A stretch of DNA of 41,034 nt from JAWCLZ01 sp038850275. GTDB lineage: Archaea > Halobacteriota > JAWCLZ01. The first letter of the stretch is position 1; every line of letters begins with the position of its first letter. The stretch lies in the NCBI GenBank assembly GCA_038850275.1, contig JAWCLZ010000012.1, positions 1-41,034 of the forward strand, given 5' to 3'. The notes under the pieces were generated by a model. It saw nothing but the letters and a program-made list of their open reading frames with translations. It did not search any database and had not been told where the DNA came from. The position numbers and the translations under genes are program-made. Positions 7,973 to 15,355 of the stretch are shown here, piece by piece.

Positions 7973-9406
7973 TTATTTAATTTTTTTCCAACGTAGTTTC
8001 CCTGAAATTATTAGGCCAATTAACAGTGCGACTGGTATGAATAAAACTGTTAAGACTGCCGAGGGAATATGCACTATCCCTTGCACTTCAAGTGCTTCGA
8101 ATATAAAGTGCCCAAGCTCAGTTAGGTAAAAAGCAGCGAATACTACATATAATCCCTCCATGGTTCGCTGCAAATTCATCTGAGTTTTCTGAGTCTCGTG
8201 CATCCCCTGAAGGAGTTTGTAGCTCTGCTCCTGCGCAGTTAAATTAATCCTCATGTTCAATATCGCGATTATATCTGAGATTTCATCTCTTATCTCTTTC
8301 ACTCTTTCCACGAATCGCTGATAGTCATTTTTGATGGAAATCCATCCCCTTAATAATGGAGTTGAAATAAGACTATAACCCTCCACTGGTTCTCCCTTCC
8401 AACTCTGGAGTAGATTTTGCAGGCTCTCTCCATAAAGCACTGCCTCAGCTAAAAGATGGCGGAATTCCTCGCTGATGTTAGCTGTATTAGCTAGCCTAGC
8501 CATTAACTCGATAAGCCATTCTCTTATGACCTGTGCGCTAGCGGTATCAAGCTCTTCCTTAATCACTCTAAATCGCGTGCTTATTTCTTTCTCAATTATA
8601 CCTAAATGATAAACCGCAACCTCGTATTTCTCCCTTGGAAGTGCAATTAAATGGAAGTAGTTTTCCATGTGCATTAGATTATCAATAATTGACTCCGCTT
8701 GCCTCTCAAGCGATTCTTTTCTAGAGGAGAAAACTAGATATCGCTCTCTTCCCTCGCCATCAGGTTCGAATTTTGTGAAAATCTTCACATTTCCTGTGTA
8801 TTCCCCTGCAAATATCTCGCCTCCCTGCAGTAGCCTCGCTATTTCTCCTCTTGAAAATTCCTTATCTGATAGCAATATATCCAGCTCAGAAAGTTTGCTA
8901 TCAGAGGGAAATACTATCGATTTAAGCAATTCAAGCTTTCCAAAGCTAATTTCACTCTCGCCAGCTATCCAAAATTGATAGGCATAATAGTTAAGTATGA
9001 AACTAAGCTTTATCAATAGTGTATAATTGCCTGTTTTCTTCACCCCAAACGCATTGTTCTTCTGCCAAGTTATTTCACTCTCAAGAAATCCAACTTTAAG
9101 CGCTATTTTTTTGAATTCCTCCTTAATCGAATATCTATCTCTCCCATTCAAGGTGTAGCATACAACATTAACGTGGGATGGAAGAGGGATGTATTCTAAG
9201 ATTGCGCGGCTTATCTGCCTATGGAGGTCCTCGATTAAAGTTATAGCGCCCTCTGGACATTTCTTAACGCATTCACCACACTCAATACAGTTCTGTGGAT
9301 TAATTACCTCTGCTCTTCCCTCAATTATTCCATATACATTACTTGGACAAATGGTTGAACAGAGACCGCAGTTAGTGCACTTATTGCGGTCAACTTTTGG
9401 GGGCAT
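7973..9406 (-). CDS. Ferredoxin-DUF3422-like fusion, membrane-anchored
   Basis: A 477-residue protein. Residues 6-51 form a two [4Fe-4S] ferredoxin (C10, C13, C16, C20 and C40, C43, C46, C50). The rest resembles DUF3422: a long helical region ending in a coiled coil (DEISDIIAILNMRINLTAQE), then LQRTMEGLYVVFAAFYLTEL and a second hydrophobic segment (VLTVLFIPVALLIGLIISG) before a basic tail, giving two membrane helices at the C-terminus. DUF3422 proteins are of unknown function and normally lack a ferredoxin, so the fusion implies electron transfer or redox sensing. Its start is 4 bases after the stop of the CHAT gene, so the two are almost certainly co-transcribed. The DUF3422 assignment rests on the C-terminal motif. 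Confidence 0.65.
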   Translation of the reverse strand: MPPKVDRNKCTNCGLCSTICPSNVYGIIEGRAEVINPQNCIECGECVKKCPEGAITLIEDLHRQISRAILEYIPLPSHVNVVCYTLNGRDRYSIKEEFKKIALKVGFLESEITWQKNNAFGVKKTGNYTLLIKLSFILNYYAYQFWIAGESEISFGKLELLKSIVFPSDSKLSELDILLSDKEFSRGEIARLLQGGEIFAGEYTGNVKIFTKFEPDGEGRERYLVFSSRKESLERQAESIIDNLMHMENYFHLIALPREKYEVAVYHLGIIEKEISTRFRVIKEELDTASAQVIREWLIELMARLANTANISEEFRHLLAEAVLYGESLQNLLQSWKGEPVEGYSLISTPLLRGWISIKNDYQRFVERVKEIRDEISDIIAILNMRINLTAQEQSYKLLQGMHETQKTQMNLQRTMEGLYVVFAAFYLTELGHFIFEALEVQGIVHIPSAVLTVLFIPVALLIGLIISGKLRWKKIK

Positions 9407-9410
9407 ATAT

Positions 9411-11447
9411 CTATATTATTAACCTTGGATTTTTAAGTATATCATCAGACCATAGAAATTTACCTTGAAATAAAACTGGGAATTGCAGCATCTTCATTAC
9501 CCTTAAGAGATCTGCTAGGCTTTTATTTCTATATGAAAACATTCCATGGGATAGTTGAAATACATCGCTATCCTCGAAGAAGGAAACAAAGGTCCCGCCC
9601 ATGTTGCCATATTCAAAGATTCTCACTTTTATAGCATATTTATTGTTGCTTTCTTTTTCCAGTTCCCAGATGAAGGGCACATTGAAATTCTCTCCCTGCA
9701 TTAGTACATACATTCCATTCCCTAGTACAAGGTAATCCCTACCATAGAGTGATCTTCTTCGCGCAAGTGCTACGGCATCGCAAACTGGAAAGCCACAGCT
9801 TAATAGCCTAGCAAAGGTATAGCCAATTTCCAATGCTTCCTTATTCAAAACCTTGAATAAGGTTACCACACCGCAGACTGAGCCTCGCTTGATAAGCTCC
9901 ATTCCTTCTTCATAGCTCCTGCAGGCATTCAAGAAGAAAGCAGGGGTATTATTTACCTCAAGTTCACTTGCATGGAGATTACCATCGGAGCAGAGAAATC
10001 CACGTGCATCGCAGTGACCAATATAATGCACCATATCATAGCCAGCGGCGAAGATCTCCTTCAAATCCCTCCTGCTGGCCATTTGAAATATATCTGTCTC
10101 AAGTGGCACATCGTCTCTCTGCTTATAAATACGTGCAACATTAGCCTGTTCCTCGCTCATCTTATCGTCATTGAGAATTAAAGCTACATCAATATGATCC
10201 TTCTCCGCTTCAGTATATCTCAATTGATTCAAAAAGGCAATCTCCTCAGCCTTAACCACGTCCACAGGTGTTTTAGAAGAAAGCCAAGCATGGCTTTGGG
10301 TATTCCTCAACACAGGCATGACCAACAAGCGAGATGCCTCAGCTTCATCACCCGACCTGAAGAAATCCTTAAGCGAGTGACTAATGACTTCCCTCTCAGT
10401 GATTTCTCTAGCTTGGGGCATATAGATCAATGATAGTTCATTGAGCAGAAAAGGCAGTGCTCTAGCTCTATCTAGCGAGGGCTCCACATATGTGGAGAGA
10501 TGCCAAGGGGGTATGAATTCTCTAACTCTCTTCCAAGGTATCTCTAGATATATGCTAATTTGATCTTGAATCTTTTTATGATAGAGTTCTTTTGCATCTA
10601 AATTCAAAGCCTCAAGAGCACTTACTTCCCGCATCTTTATCTTATATAAACCAGCTGTCCTAACTAAGCAATCGAAGAAGAAAACCTGCTGGAGAATCTC
10701 GCTCACTCTATCCTCAAACTCTGGAAAACTAGGAAGCTCAAGGTGGAAGCCATTTTCACATTCAATCCTAGGTCTGCCTATTTTTAAATCCGCGAGTAAA
10801 TAGTAAACAAGTGGGGCAGCTGAATAGATATATTCAAGCCTAGGGGGAACATAGATCTCCACTCCACTTTTGAACTTCCTGAGCTCAGGAATTTCTGCTT
10901 TCTTGGAGAAATCTATCAAAGGAGGATGACCGCGAAGAGTTGGATAGGTTCTCTCGCAGTTATCGATTTTAATTGCTGAAGAAAGTTGGGAAATTGCTCT
11001 AGCTAAATCCCTCAGATCTTTAGTAATTTTAATTCTAGCTTGAGGCTTCTTGCAATAGGAACGCGCTCCTATTACCACACTGGTTTTTGGTTCAAATTCA
11101 AATGAAATCTTCGACTCGTCGAAGATAACCTTCATTTCACTTTCCAAGAAGATATATATCTTCAAATGGGCATTGATCTCTAGAATATATCCATCTTTAT
11201 TGAATTCAAATGCCCCTGGATGTGTTATTTGCTTCAAAAGCTCATAATCTCTAGCTCTCCTAATGAAGGTTACAAAAGCATTGAACTGCATTTTTCTGCA
11301 TTTAACTGCAAATATCCTATCCACTGGGAATCGAAATTCATATGTTTGATCTATAACTTCGTAATCCTCTAAGTTAATATTGAGGGTTTTTTTCTCATCA
11401 GTGTCAAAAATCATCAATGAGTTTTTTTCAAATTTAACCTCAAGCAC
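9411..11447 (-). CDS. CHAT-domain (caspase-like) protein
   Basis: A 678-residue protein whose last third looks like a CHAT cysteine peptidase. The His motif is DMVHYIGHCDARG (H474, H478) and the Cys motif is AFFLNACRSYEEG (C509), with the usual VTLFKVLNKEA and FARLLSCGFPVCDAVALARR helices after it. The first 400 residues are not recognised; they are mixed alpha/beta with no membrane helix and could be a sensor. CHAT proteins often act in stress or antiviral cleavage cascades, for example with gasdermin or CRISPR type III-E partners, and similar large ones occur in halophilic archaea. Here the partner is the ferredoxin-DUF3422 membrane protein 4 bases downstream. Peptidase activity is an inference from the His/Cys pair. 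Confidence 0.7.
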   Translation of the reverse strand: MLEVKFEKNSLMIFDTDEKKTLNINLEDYEVIDQTYEFRFPVDRIFAVKCRKMQFNAFVTFIRRARDYELLKQITHPGAFEFNKDGYILEINAHLKIYIFLESEMKVIFDESKISFEFEPKTSVVIGARSYCKKPQARIKITKDLRDLARAISQLSSAIKIDNCERTYPTLRGHPPLIDFSKKAEIPELRKFKSGVEIYVPPRLEYIYSAAPLVYYLLADLKIGRPRIECENGFHLELPSFPEFEDRVSEILQQVFFFDCLVRTAGLYKIKMREVSALEALNLDAKELYHKKIQDQISIYLEIPWKRVREFIPPWHLSTYVEPSLDRARALPFLLNELSLIYMPQAREITEREVISHSLKDFFRSGDEAEASRLLVMPVLRNTQSHAWLSSKTPVDVVKAEEIAFLNQLRYTEAEKDHIDVALILNDDKMSEEQANVARIYKQRDDVPLETDIFQMASRRDLKEIFAAGYDMVHYIGHCDARGFLCSDGNLHASELEVNNTPAFFLNACRSYEEGMELIKRGSVCGVVTLFKVLNKEALEIGYTFARLLSCGFPVCDAVALARRRSLYGRDYLVLGNGMYVLMQGENFNVPFIWELEKESNNKYAIKVRIFEYGNMGGTFVSFFEDSDVFQLSHGMFSYRNKSLADLLRVMKMLQFPVLFQGKFLWSDDILKNPRLII

Positions 11448-11550
11448 AAATTTATTATCTCTCCCACAATCTATTAAAAACTATCGCTACTTTTTTGCAT
11501 AAATTTTAAAAATAATAGTTTCAAATATTAGCTTTACAATCAATAAAATA

Positions 11551-12189
11551 ATGTTGATCGCAGGGCTGGATGAAGCAGGCAAAGGATCTGTAGTTGGACC
11601 CATGGTAATAGGAGCAGTGGTAATAGAAGAAAAGGAGCAGTCCATTTTAAGCACACTGGGTGTGAAGGATTCAAAGAAGCTTTCCCCTAGGAAGAGAGAG
11701 CAAATTGCACTGCAAATTAAAAATATATTTCAACATTTTGAATATGAAGTAAGCGCTAGTGAAATAGACGAGCTTAGGAAGAAATTTACTATGAATGAAA
11801 TAATGGTGCTGTGCTTCTCAAGGGTATTAAACCAGTTGAATATAAGCAAAGCAATAGTGGATGCAGCTGATGTTAATCCAAGGAGATTTGCTTGGAAACT
11901 TAAGCAAAATGTGCCTAGAATTGAGATTCACGCTGAGCATAAAGCTGATGAAAAATACACCATAGTGGGAGCAGCTTCCATCATAGCAAAGGTAAAAAGG
12001 GATTCATGCATGAAAGAATTAGAAAGGAAAATTGGGAGGCAAATTGGCAGCGGATATCCAGTGGATTCAAAAACCAAGAGATTTCTAGCCGATTGCTACA
12101 ACAGCGGGGATCCCCCAGATTGCATTAGACTATCTTGGAAAACTTGGCAAAACTTAATCAAGAGGGAAAGCATTAAACCTATTACCTAA
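11551..12189 (+). CDS. rnhB: Ribonuclease HII
   Basis: Cleaves the RNA strand of RNA-DNA hybrids and single ribonucleotides in DNA. Length of 212 residues is typical of archaeal RNase HII. Catalytic motifs are GLDEAGKGSVVGP (Asp and Glu at residues 7 and 8), IVDAADVNPRRF (third acid) and HAEHKADEKYTIVGAASIIAK (fourth acid). The common DEAGRG is DEAGKG here. First gene of an information-processing run with aIF1A, RIO1 and the KH protein. No ribosome binding site precedes ATG 11551; the upstream AT-rich stretch suggests a leaderless start. Confidence 0.95.
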   Translation: MLIAGLDEAGKGSVVGPMVIGAVVIEEKEQSILSTLGVKDSKKLSPRKREQIALQIKNIFQHFEYEVSASEIDELRKKFTMNEIMVLCFSRVLNQLNISKAIVDAADVNPRRFAWKLKQNVPRIEIHAEHKADEKYTIVGAASIIAKVKRDSCMKELERKIGRQIGSGYPVDSKTKRFLADCYNSGDPPDCIRLSWKTWQNLIKRESIKPIT

Positions 12190-12216
12190 ATGATAAGGAA
12201 ATAGAGAGGTGATAGC

Positions 12217-12525
12217 CTGAAGAACGAAGTAGAGCATAAAGGAGAAGTCATAACTAGGGTGCGCATCCCTAAAAAGGAGCAAGGCGAGATACTAGGCGTG
12301 GTGGAAAGCATGCTTGGCGCGAATCACGTTAGAGTTAGATGTTTAGATGGCGTTACTAGGCTCTGTCGAATACCTGGCAAGATTAAAAAGAAGATCTGGA
12401 TCAAAGAGGGCGACATAGTTATAGTTCAACCGTGGAGTTTTCAAAGAGACAAAGCAGATATAATCTGGCGGTACACCGAGCCCCAGGTTGCTTGGCTTGA
12501 GCGAAATGGATATTTGAAAGGGTAA
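12217..12525 (+). CDS. eif1a: Translation initiation factor aIF1A, apparently starting at CUG
   Basis: Homologue of eIF1A/IF1, an OB-fold protein that binds the ribosomal A site during initiation. Core motifs are VRIPKKEQGEILGVVESMLG, VRVRCLDGVTRLCRIPGK, IKEGDIVIVQPW and DIIWRYTEPQVAWLE. The first ordinary start, GTG 12259, has no ribosome binding site and would begin inside the conserved RVRIP segment, losing the family's basic/acidic tail. The frame is open back to 12205, and GAGGTGAT (12206-12213) sits 3 bases before CTG 12217, giving the tail KNEVEHKGEVITR. No ATG, GTG or TTG lies between. I therefore place the start at CTG 12217; a single base error for ATG is the alternative. Confidence 0.88.
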   Translation: MKNEVEHKGEVITRVRIPKKEQGEILGVVESMLGANHVRVRCLDGVTRLCRIPGKIKKKIWIKEGDIVIVQPWSFQRDKADIIWRYTEPQVAWLERNGYLKG

Positions 12526-12534
12526 GGGTAAAGC

Positions 12535-13302
12535 TTGCTGGATGAGAAGAAACTTAGGCAAATTGAGCAAGAGCTGGATGAACAGCGCATTAAAATAAAA
12601 GGACTAGAAGACCTCAAGGTATGGGGAGATGTATTTGATACTCAAACGCTTCTCGCGTTATATAAACTTGCGAATAAGGGTATAATTAAAGCTATGGGGG
12701 GAGCAATTGCCACTGGTAAGGAAGCAAATGTTTTCCACGCCATAGGCAGCGGAGGAAGGGAGCTTGGGGTGAAGATTTATAGAATTGCAACAAGCGACTT
12801 CAAAGCAATGCAAGAGTATATAATAGGGGATCCTAGATTTGAGAAAATCAAGCATAGTAAAAAGGATATAGTTTTTGCTTGGACCAAGAAGGAATATAGA
12901 AATTTAGATAGAGCCATGCAAGCTGGAGTGAGAGTGCCTCAACCTATGATTGCAGAGAGAAATATATTGATAATGGAATTCATAGGCAAGGATGGAGTTG
13001 CAGCTCCACTTCTACGCGAAGCTGAGATTAAAAAACCAAAGCAAATTTTCCAGAAAGTTGTAGAGAACATGAAGCTTCTTCATCAAAAGGCAAAGTTGGT
13101 TCACGCTGACCTAAGTGAGTATAACATAATGTATTTCAATGATGAACCAGTTTTCATAGATATGGGTCAGTCTCTAGTTCTCGAGCATCCAAACTCTGAG
13201 GAGTTCCTTAAGAGAGATGTTAAAAACATCGTGAGATTCTTCCAGAAATTGAGAGTGAAATGCACCGAAGAGGAAGTACTTAAAAAAATAAAAAATAAAT
13301 AA
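12535..13302 (+). CDS. rio1: RIO1-type serine/threonine protein kinase
   Basis: Atypical kinase/ATPase used in small-subunit ribosome maturation. The RIO1 flexible-loop and nucleotide-binding signature IATGKEANVFHAIG is present, with lysine in LGVKIYR, hinge ILIMEFIGKDG, catalytic loop LVHADLSEYNIM and metal-binding PVFIDMGQS. At 255 residues it is the RIO1 length; it lacks the winged-helix start of RIO2. The start is TTG 12535, 9 bases after aIF1A, with TAAGGGTA as ribosome binding site. Followed 11 bases later by the KH protein, a conserved archaeal pairing for 40S-like subunit assembly. Confidence 0.95.
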   Translation: MLDEKKLRQIEQELDEQRIKIKGLEDLKVWGDVFDTQTLLALYKLANKGIIKAMGGAIATGKEANVFHAIGSGGRELGVKIYRIATSDFKAMQEYIIGDPRFEKIKHSKKDIVFAWTKKEYRNLDRAMQAGVRVPQPMIAERNILIMEFIGKDGVAAPLLREAEIKKPKQIFQKVVENMKLLHQKAKLVHADLSEYNIMYFNDEPVFIDMGQSLVLEHPNSEEFLKRDVKNIVRFFQKLRVKCTEEEVLKKIKNK

Positions 13303-13313
13303 TAAAATAAATT

Positions 13314-13868
13314 ATGAGGCAGTATGTAAAGGTACCAAGTGATAGAATTGGTGTGATAATTGGCACCAATGGTGAAATGAAAAGACAAATTGAGGAAAAA
13401 ACAAACACAAAGGTAGAAGTGGATAGTGAAACTGGTAGCGTAACAATCGAAAGTAGGGGCGAGAGTGCAGATGAAATTTTTCAAGTATTGAGAGCAACTG
13501 AGTTGATAAAAGCCATTGGAAGGGGTTTCAGTCCTGAGAGAGCTTTTTGTTTAATTGACAGCGAGGAGCTAATTTTGGATATAATTGACCTATCCACAGT
13601 TACCTCCTCTGAGGGCGAACTTCGACGAATAAAGGGAAGAATCATAGGTGAAAAGGGCAAGATGAGGGACTTCATGGAGCGCACAACAGGTGCAAAGATC
13701 TCCATCTATGGCGATACAGTGAGCATAATAGGCACGCCTGAGCAGATCAACGTAGTCAGAGGAGCCATAAACATGCTTATAAATGGAGCACCACATGGAA
13801 GTGTTTATGGCTATCTTGAGCGCAAGCGCAGAGAGGCAAAGCGATTTGAACTCGATTACTATAGATAG
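13314..13868 (+). CDS. KH-domain protein, Pno1/Dim2-like ribosome assembly factor
   Basis: RNA-binding protein of 184 residues with two KH domains. The first carries RIGVIIGTNGEMKRQIEE and the second RIIGEKGKMRDFMERTTG, each with the GxxG loop (GTNG, GEKG). The closing segment GAPHGSVYGYLERKRREAK is characteristic of the archaeal Pno1/Dim2-like group, which aids processing of the 16S rRNA 3' end and in other species acts with RIO1. The position directly after rio1 agrees. ATG 13314 follows the previous gene by 11 bases. Confidence 0.92.
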   Translation: MRQYVKVPSDRIGVIIGTNGEMKRQIEEKTNTKVEVDSETGSVTIESRGESADEIFQVLRATELIKAIGRGFSPERAFCLIDSEELILDIIDLSTVTSSEGELRRIKGRIIGEKGKMRDFMERTTGAKISIYGDTVSIIGTPEQINVVRGAINMLINGAPHGSVYGYLERKRREAKRFELDYYR

Positions 13869-13871
13869 GCT

Positions 13872-14048
13872 ATGGAAGAACTAACATTTGCAGAGCTGCT
13901 TACTAAAATCAGCACGTATATAGTAATTGCATTCACCGCAGTTATATCAATCATGGGATTAATGGTTTATCGTGGACTGCATCTTACCTCGAGCTTGATA
14001 ACATTTTTATTCCTAGGTGCATTTTTAAGTGTATTGGTACTCTATTAG
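13872..14048 (+). CDS. 58-residue two-helix membrane protein, unknown
   Basis: ATG 13872 begins 3 bases after the KH gene stop and ends with TAG 14046-14048. After a short acidic start (MEELTFAELLTK) there are two hydrophobic segments, ISTYIVIAFTAVISIMGLMV and SLITFLFLGAFLSVLVLY, joined by YRGLHLTS. The codon use matches its neighbours and the tight spacing argues for the rio1/KH transcript. No family recognised. It is too short to be caught by a 60-residue gene-length cut-off. Confidence 0.6.
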   Translation: MEELTFAELLTKISTYIVIAFTAVISIMGLMVYRGLHLTSSLITFLFLGAFLSVLVLY

Positions 14049-14112
14049 CACTGGCTACTATACGCATGCTCCCTTAATCGTCTTTTGTCGAATTTTTAAT
14101 CGATGGTTGCAG

Positions 14113-14124
14113 AAAGTATTTATG
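14113..14124 (+). promoter_or_regulatory. TATA-type promoter of the thiolase/HMG-CoA synthase operon
   Basis: AAAGTATTTATG, centred about 40 bases before ATG 14159, lies in a non-coding stretch with GGGGAGTGGG acting as ribosome binding site immediately upstream of the gene. Position and composition fit an archaeal TATA box. Confidence 0.5.
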
Positions 14125-14158
14125 TAAAGCTGACAACAAAAAAACGGGGAGTGGGTTA

Positions 14159-15355
14159 ATGCCTCCAAATCGCGAAGTGGCAATTGTAGGTGCTGGTAGA
14201 ACTAAATTTGGCGAGCTCTATGAACGCAGCTTGATAAGTCTAACTGTTGAAGCCGGGCTCAATGCACTTAAAGAAGCCAATCTAGAGCGAAAAGACATAG
14301 ATGAAATGGTGGTTGGCTCCTTCATAACTGAGATAGTAAATGAGCAAGGCAATCTACCAGCCTTCCTCTCAGAAGAACTTGGAATCAACATACCAATCAC
14401 ACGTACCGAGGCAGCCTGCGGCTCAGGAGGGAGTGCTCTATACTGTGGCATCACTGCAATAAAATCCGGGCGCTCAGATATAGTACTAGTGGGAGGAGTG
14501 GAGAAAGCAACAGACTGGGATGCAGGTATAGCTTATATGGCAGCGGCTAGCGAATGGGAGAGGCTATATGATTTCGACTTCACTGGTTTAAACGCTGCAA
14601 TGGCCAAGCGATATTTATATGAATACCCAGAGACCAAGCTCGAGCATCTTGCTTTAATCTCAGTTAAAAACCATAAGCACGCTAGAGACAATAAAAATGC
14701 CCATCTAAGGAATCAAATAACAGTTGAACAAGTTTTGAATTCAAATATGGTCTCAGATCCATTAACGATATTTCACTGTTGCCCTGTATCAGATGGTGCA
14801 GCAGCTGTTATCTTAGTGAATGGCGAACTGGCTAAAGAATTTGAAAACCCTGTTTATGTAACTGGCTCAGGAATGAGTACAGATTCAATTGGTTTATATG
14901 CGCGCGAGAGTTTTACTTCATTAAAAGCAACTAGACTGGCAGCAGCTGCTGCTTTTCGAGAAGCAGGGAGAACTATAAAGGATGTAGATATCTTGGAGCT
15001 TCATGATGCCTTTACCATTCAAGAACTCCTAGCCTATGAAGAACTAGGACTCGTGGAAAAAGGCAAGGCTTGGAAGATGATAGAAGAAGGCCATAAATCA
15101 AGCTCAAGGCACGTGGTTTACAATACAAATGGCAAGGAAATAATTGTAAACTGCGGAGGGGGATTGAAAGCTGATGGACATCCAGTTGGTGCAACTGGAG
15201 TTAGACAAGCAGTTGAGCTATATCACCAATTAACAGGTAAATCAGACCACCCCGTGAGCAAGTCGCTGGGCAGAGAACCTAGAGTGGGACTTTGCCAGAA
15301 TATAGGCGGTACAGGTTCATTGATAACAGTTCACATACTAGAGGTGAAAACTTGA
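14159..15355 (+). CDS. Acetyl-CoA C-acetyltransferase (archaeal thiolase of the mevalonate pathway)
   Basis: Condenses two acetyl-CoA into acetoacetyl-CoA for isoprenoid synthesis. Length 398. Nucleophile loop TEAACGSGGSALYCG; ELHDAFTIQE and GGGLKADGHPVGATG carry the conserved active-site residues; NIGGTGSLITVHILE closes the fold. In archaea this enzyme forms a complex with DUF35 and HMG-CoA synthase that passes acetoacetyl-CoA directly; the next gene encodes both partners, overlapping the thiolase stop by 4 bases. GGGGAG before ATG 14159 is the ribosome binding site. Confidence 0.93.
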   Translation: MPPNREVAIVGAGRTKFGELYERSLISLTVEAGLNALKEANLERKDIDEMVVGSFITEIVNEQGNLPAFLSEELGINIPITRTEAACGSGGSALYCGITAIKSGRSDIVLVGGVEKATDWDAGIAYMAAASEWERLYDFDFTGLNAAMAKRYLYEYPETKLEHLALISVKNHKHARDNKNAHLRNQITVEQVLNSNMVSDPLTIFHCCPVSDGAAAVILVNGELAKEFENPVYVTGSGMSTDSIGLYARESFTSLKATRLAAAAAFREAGRTIKDVDILELHDAFTIQELLAYEELGLVEKGKAWKMIEEGHKSSSRHVVYNTNGKEIIVNCGGGLKADGHPVGATGVRQAVELYHQLTGKSDHPVSKSLGREPRVGLCQNIGGTGSLITVHILEVKT

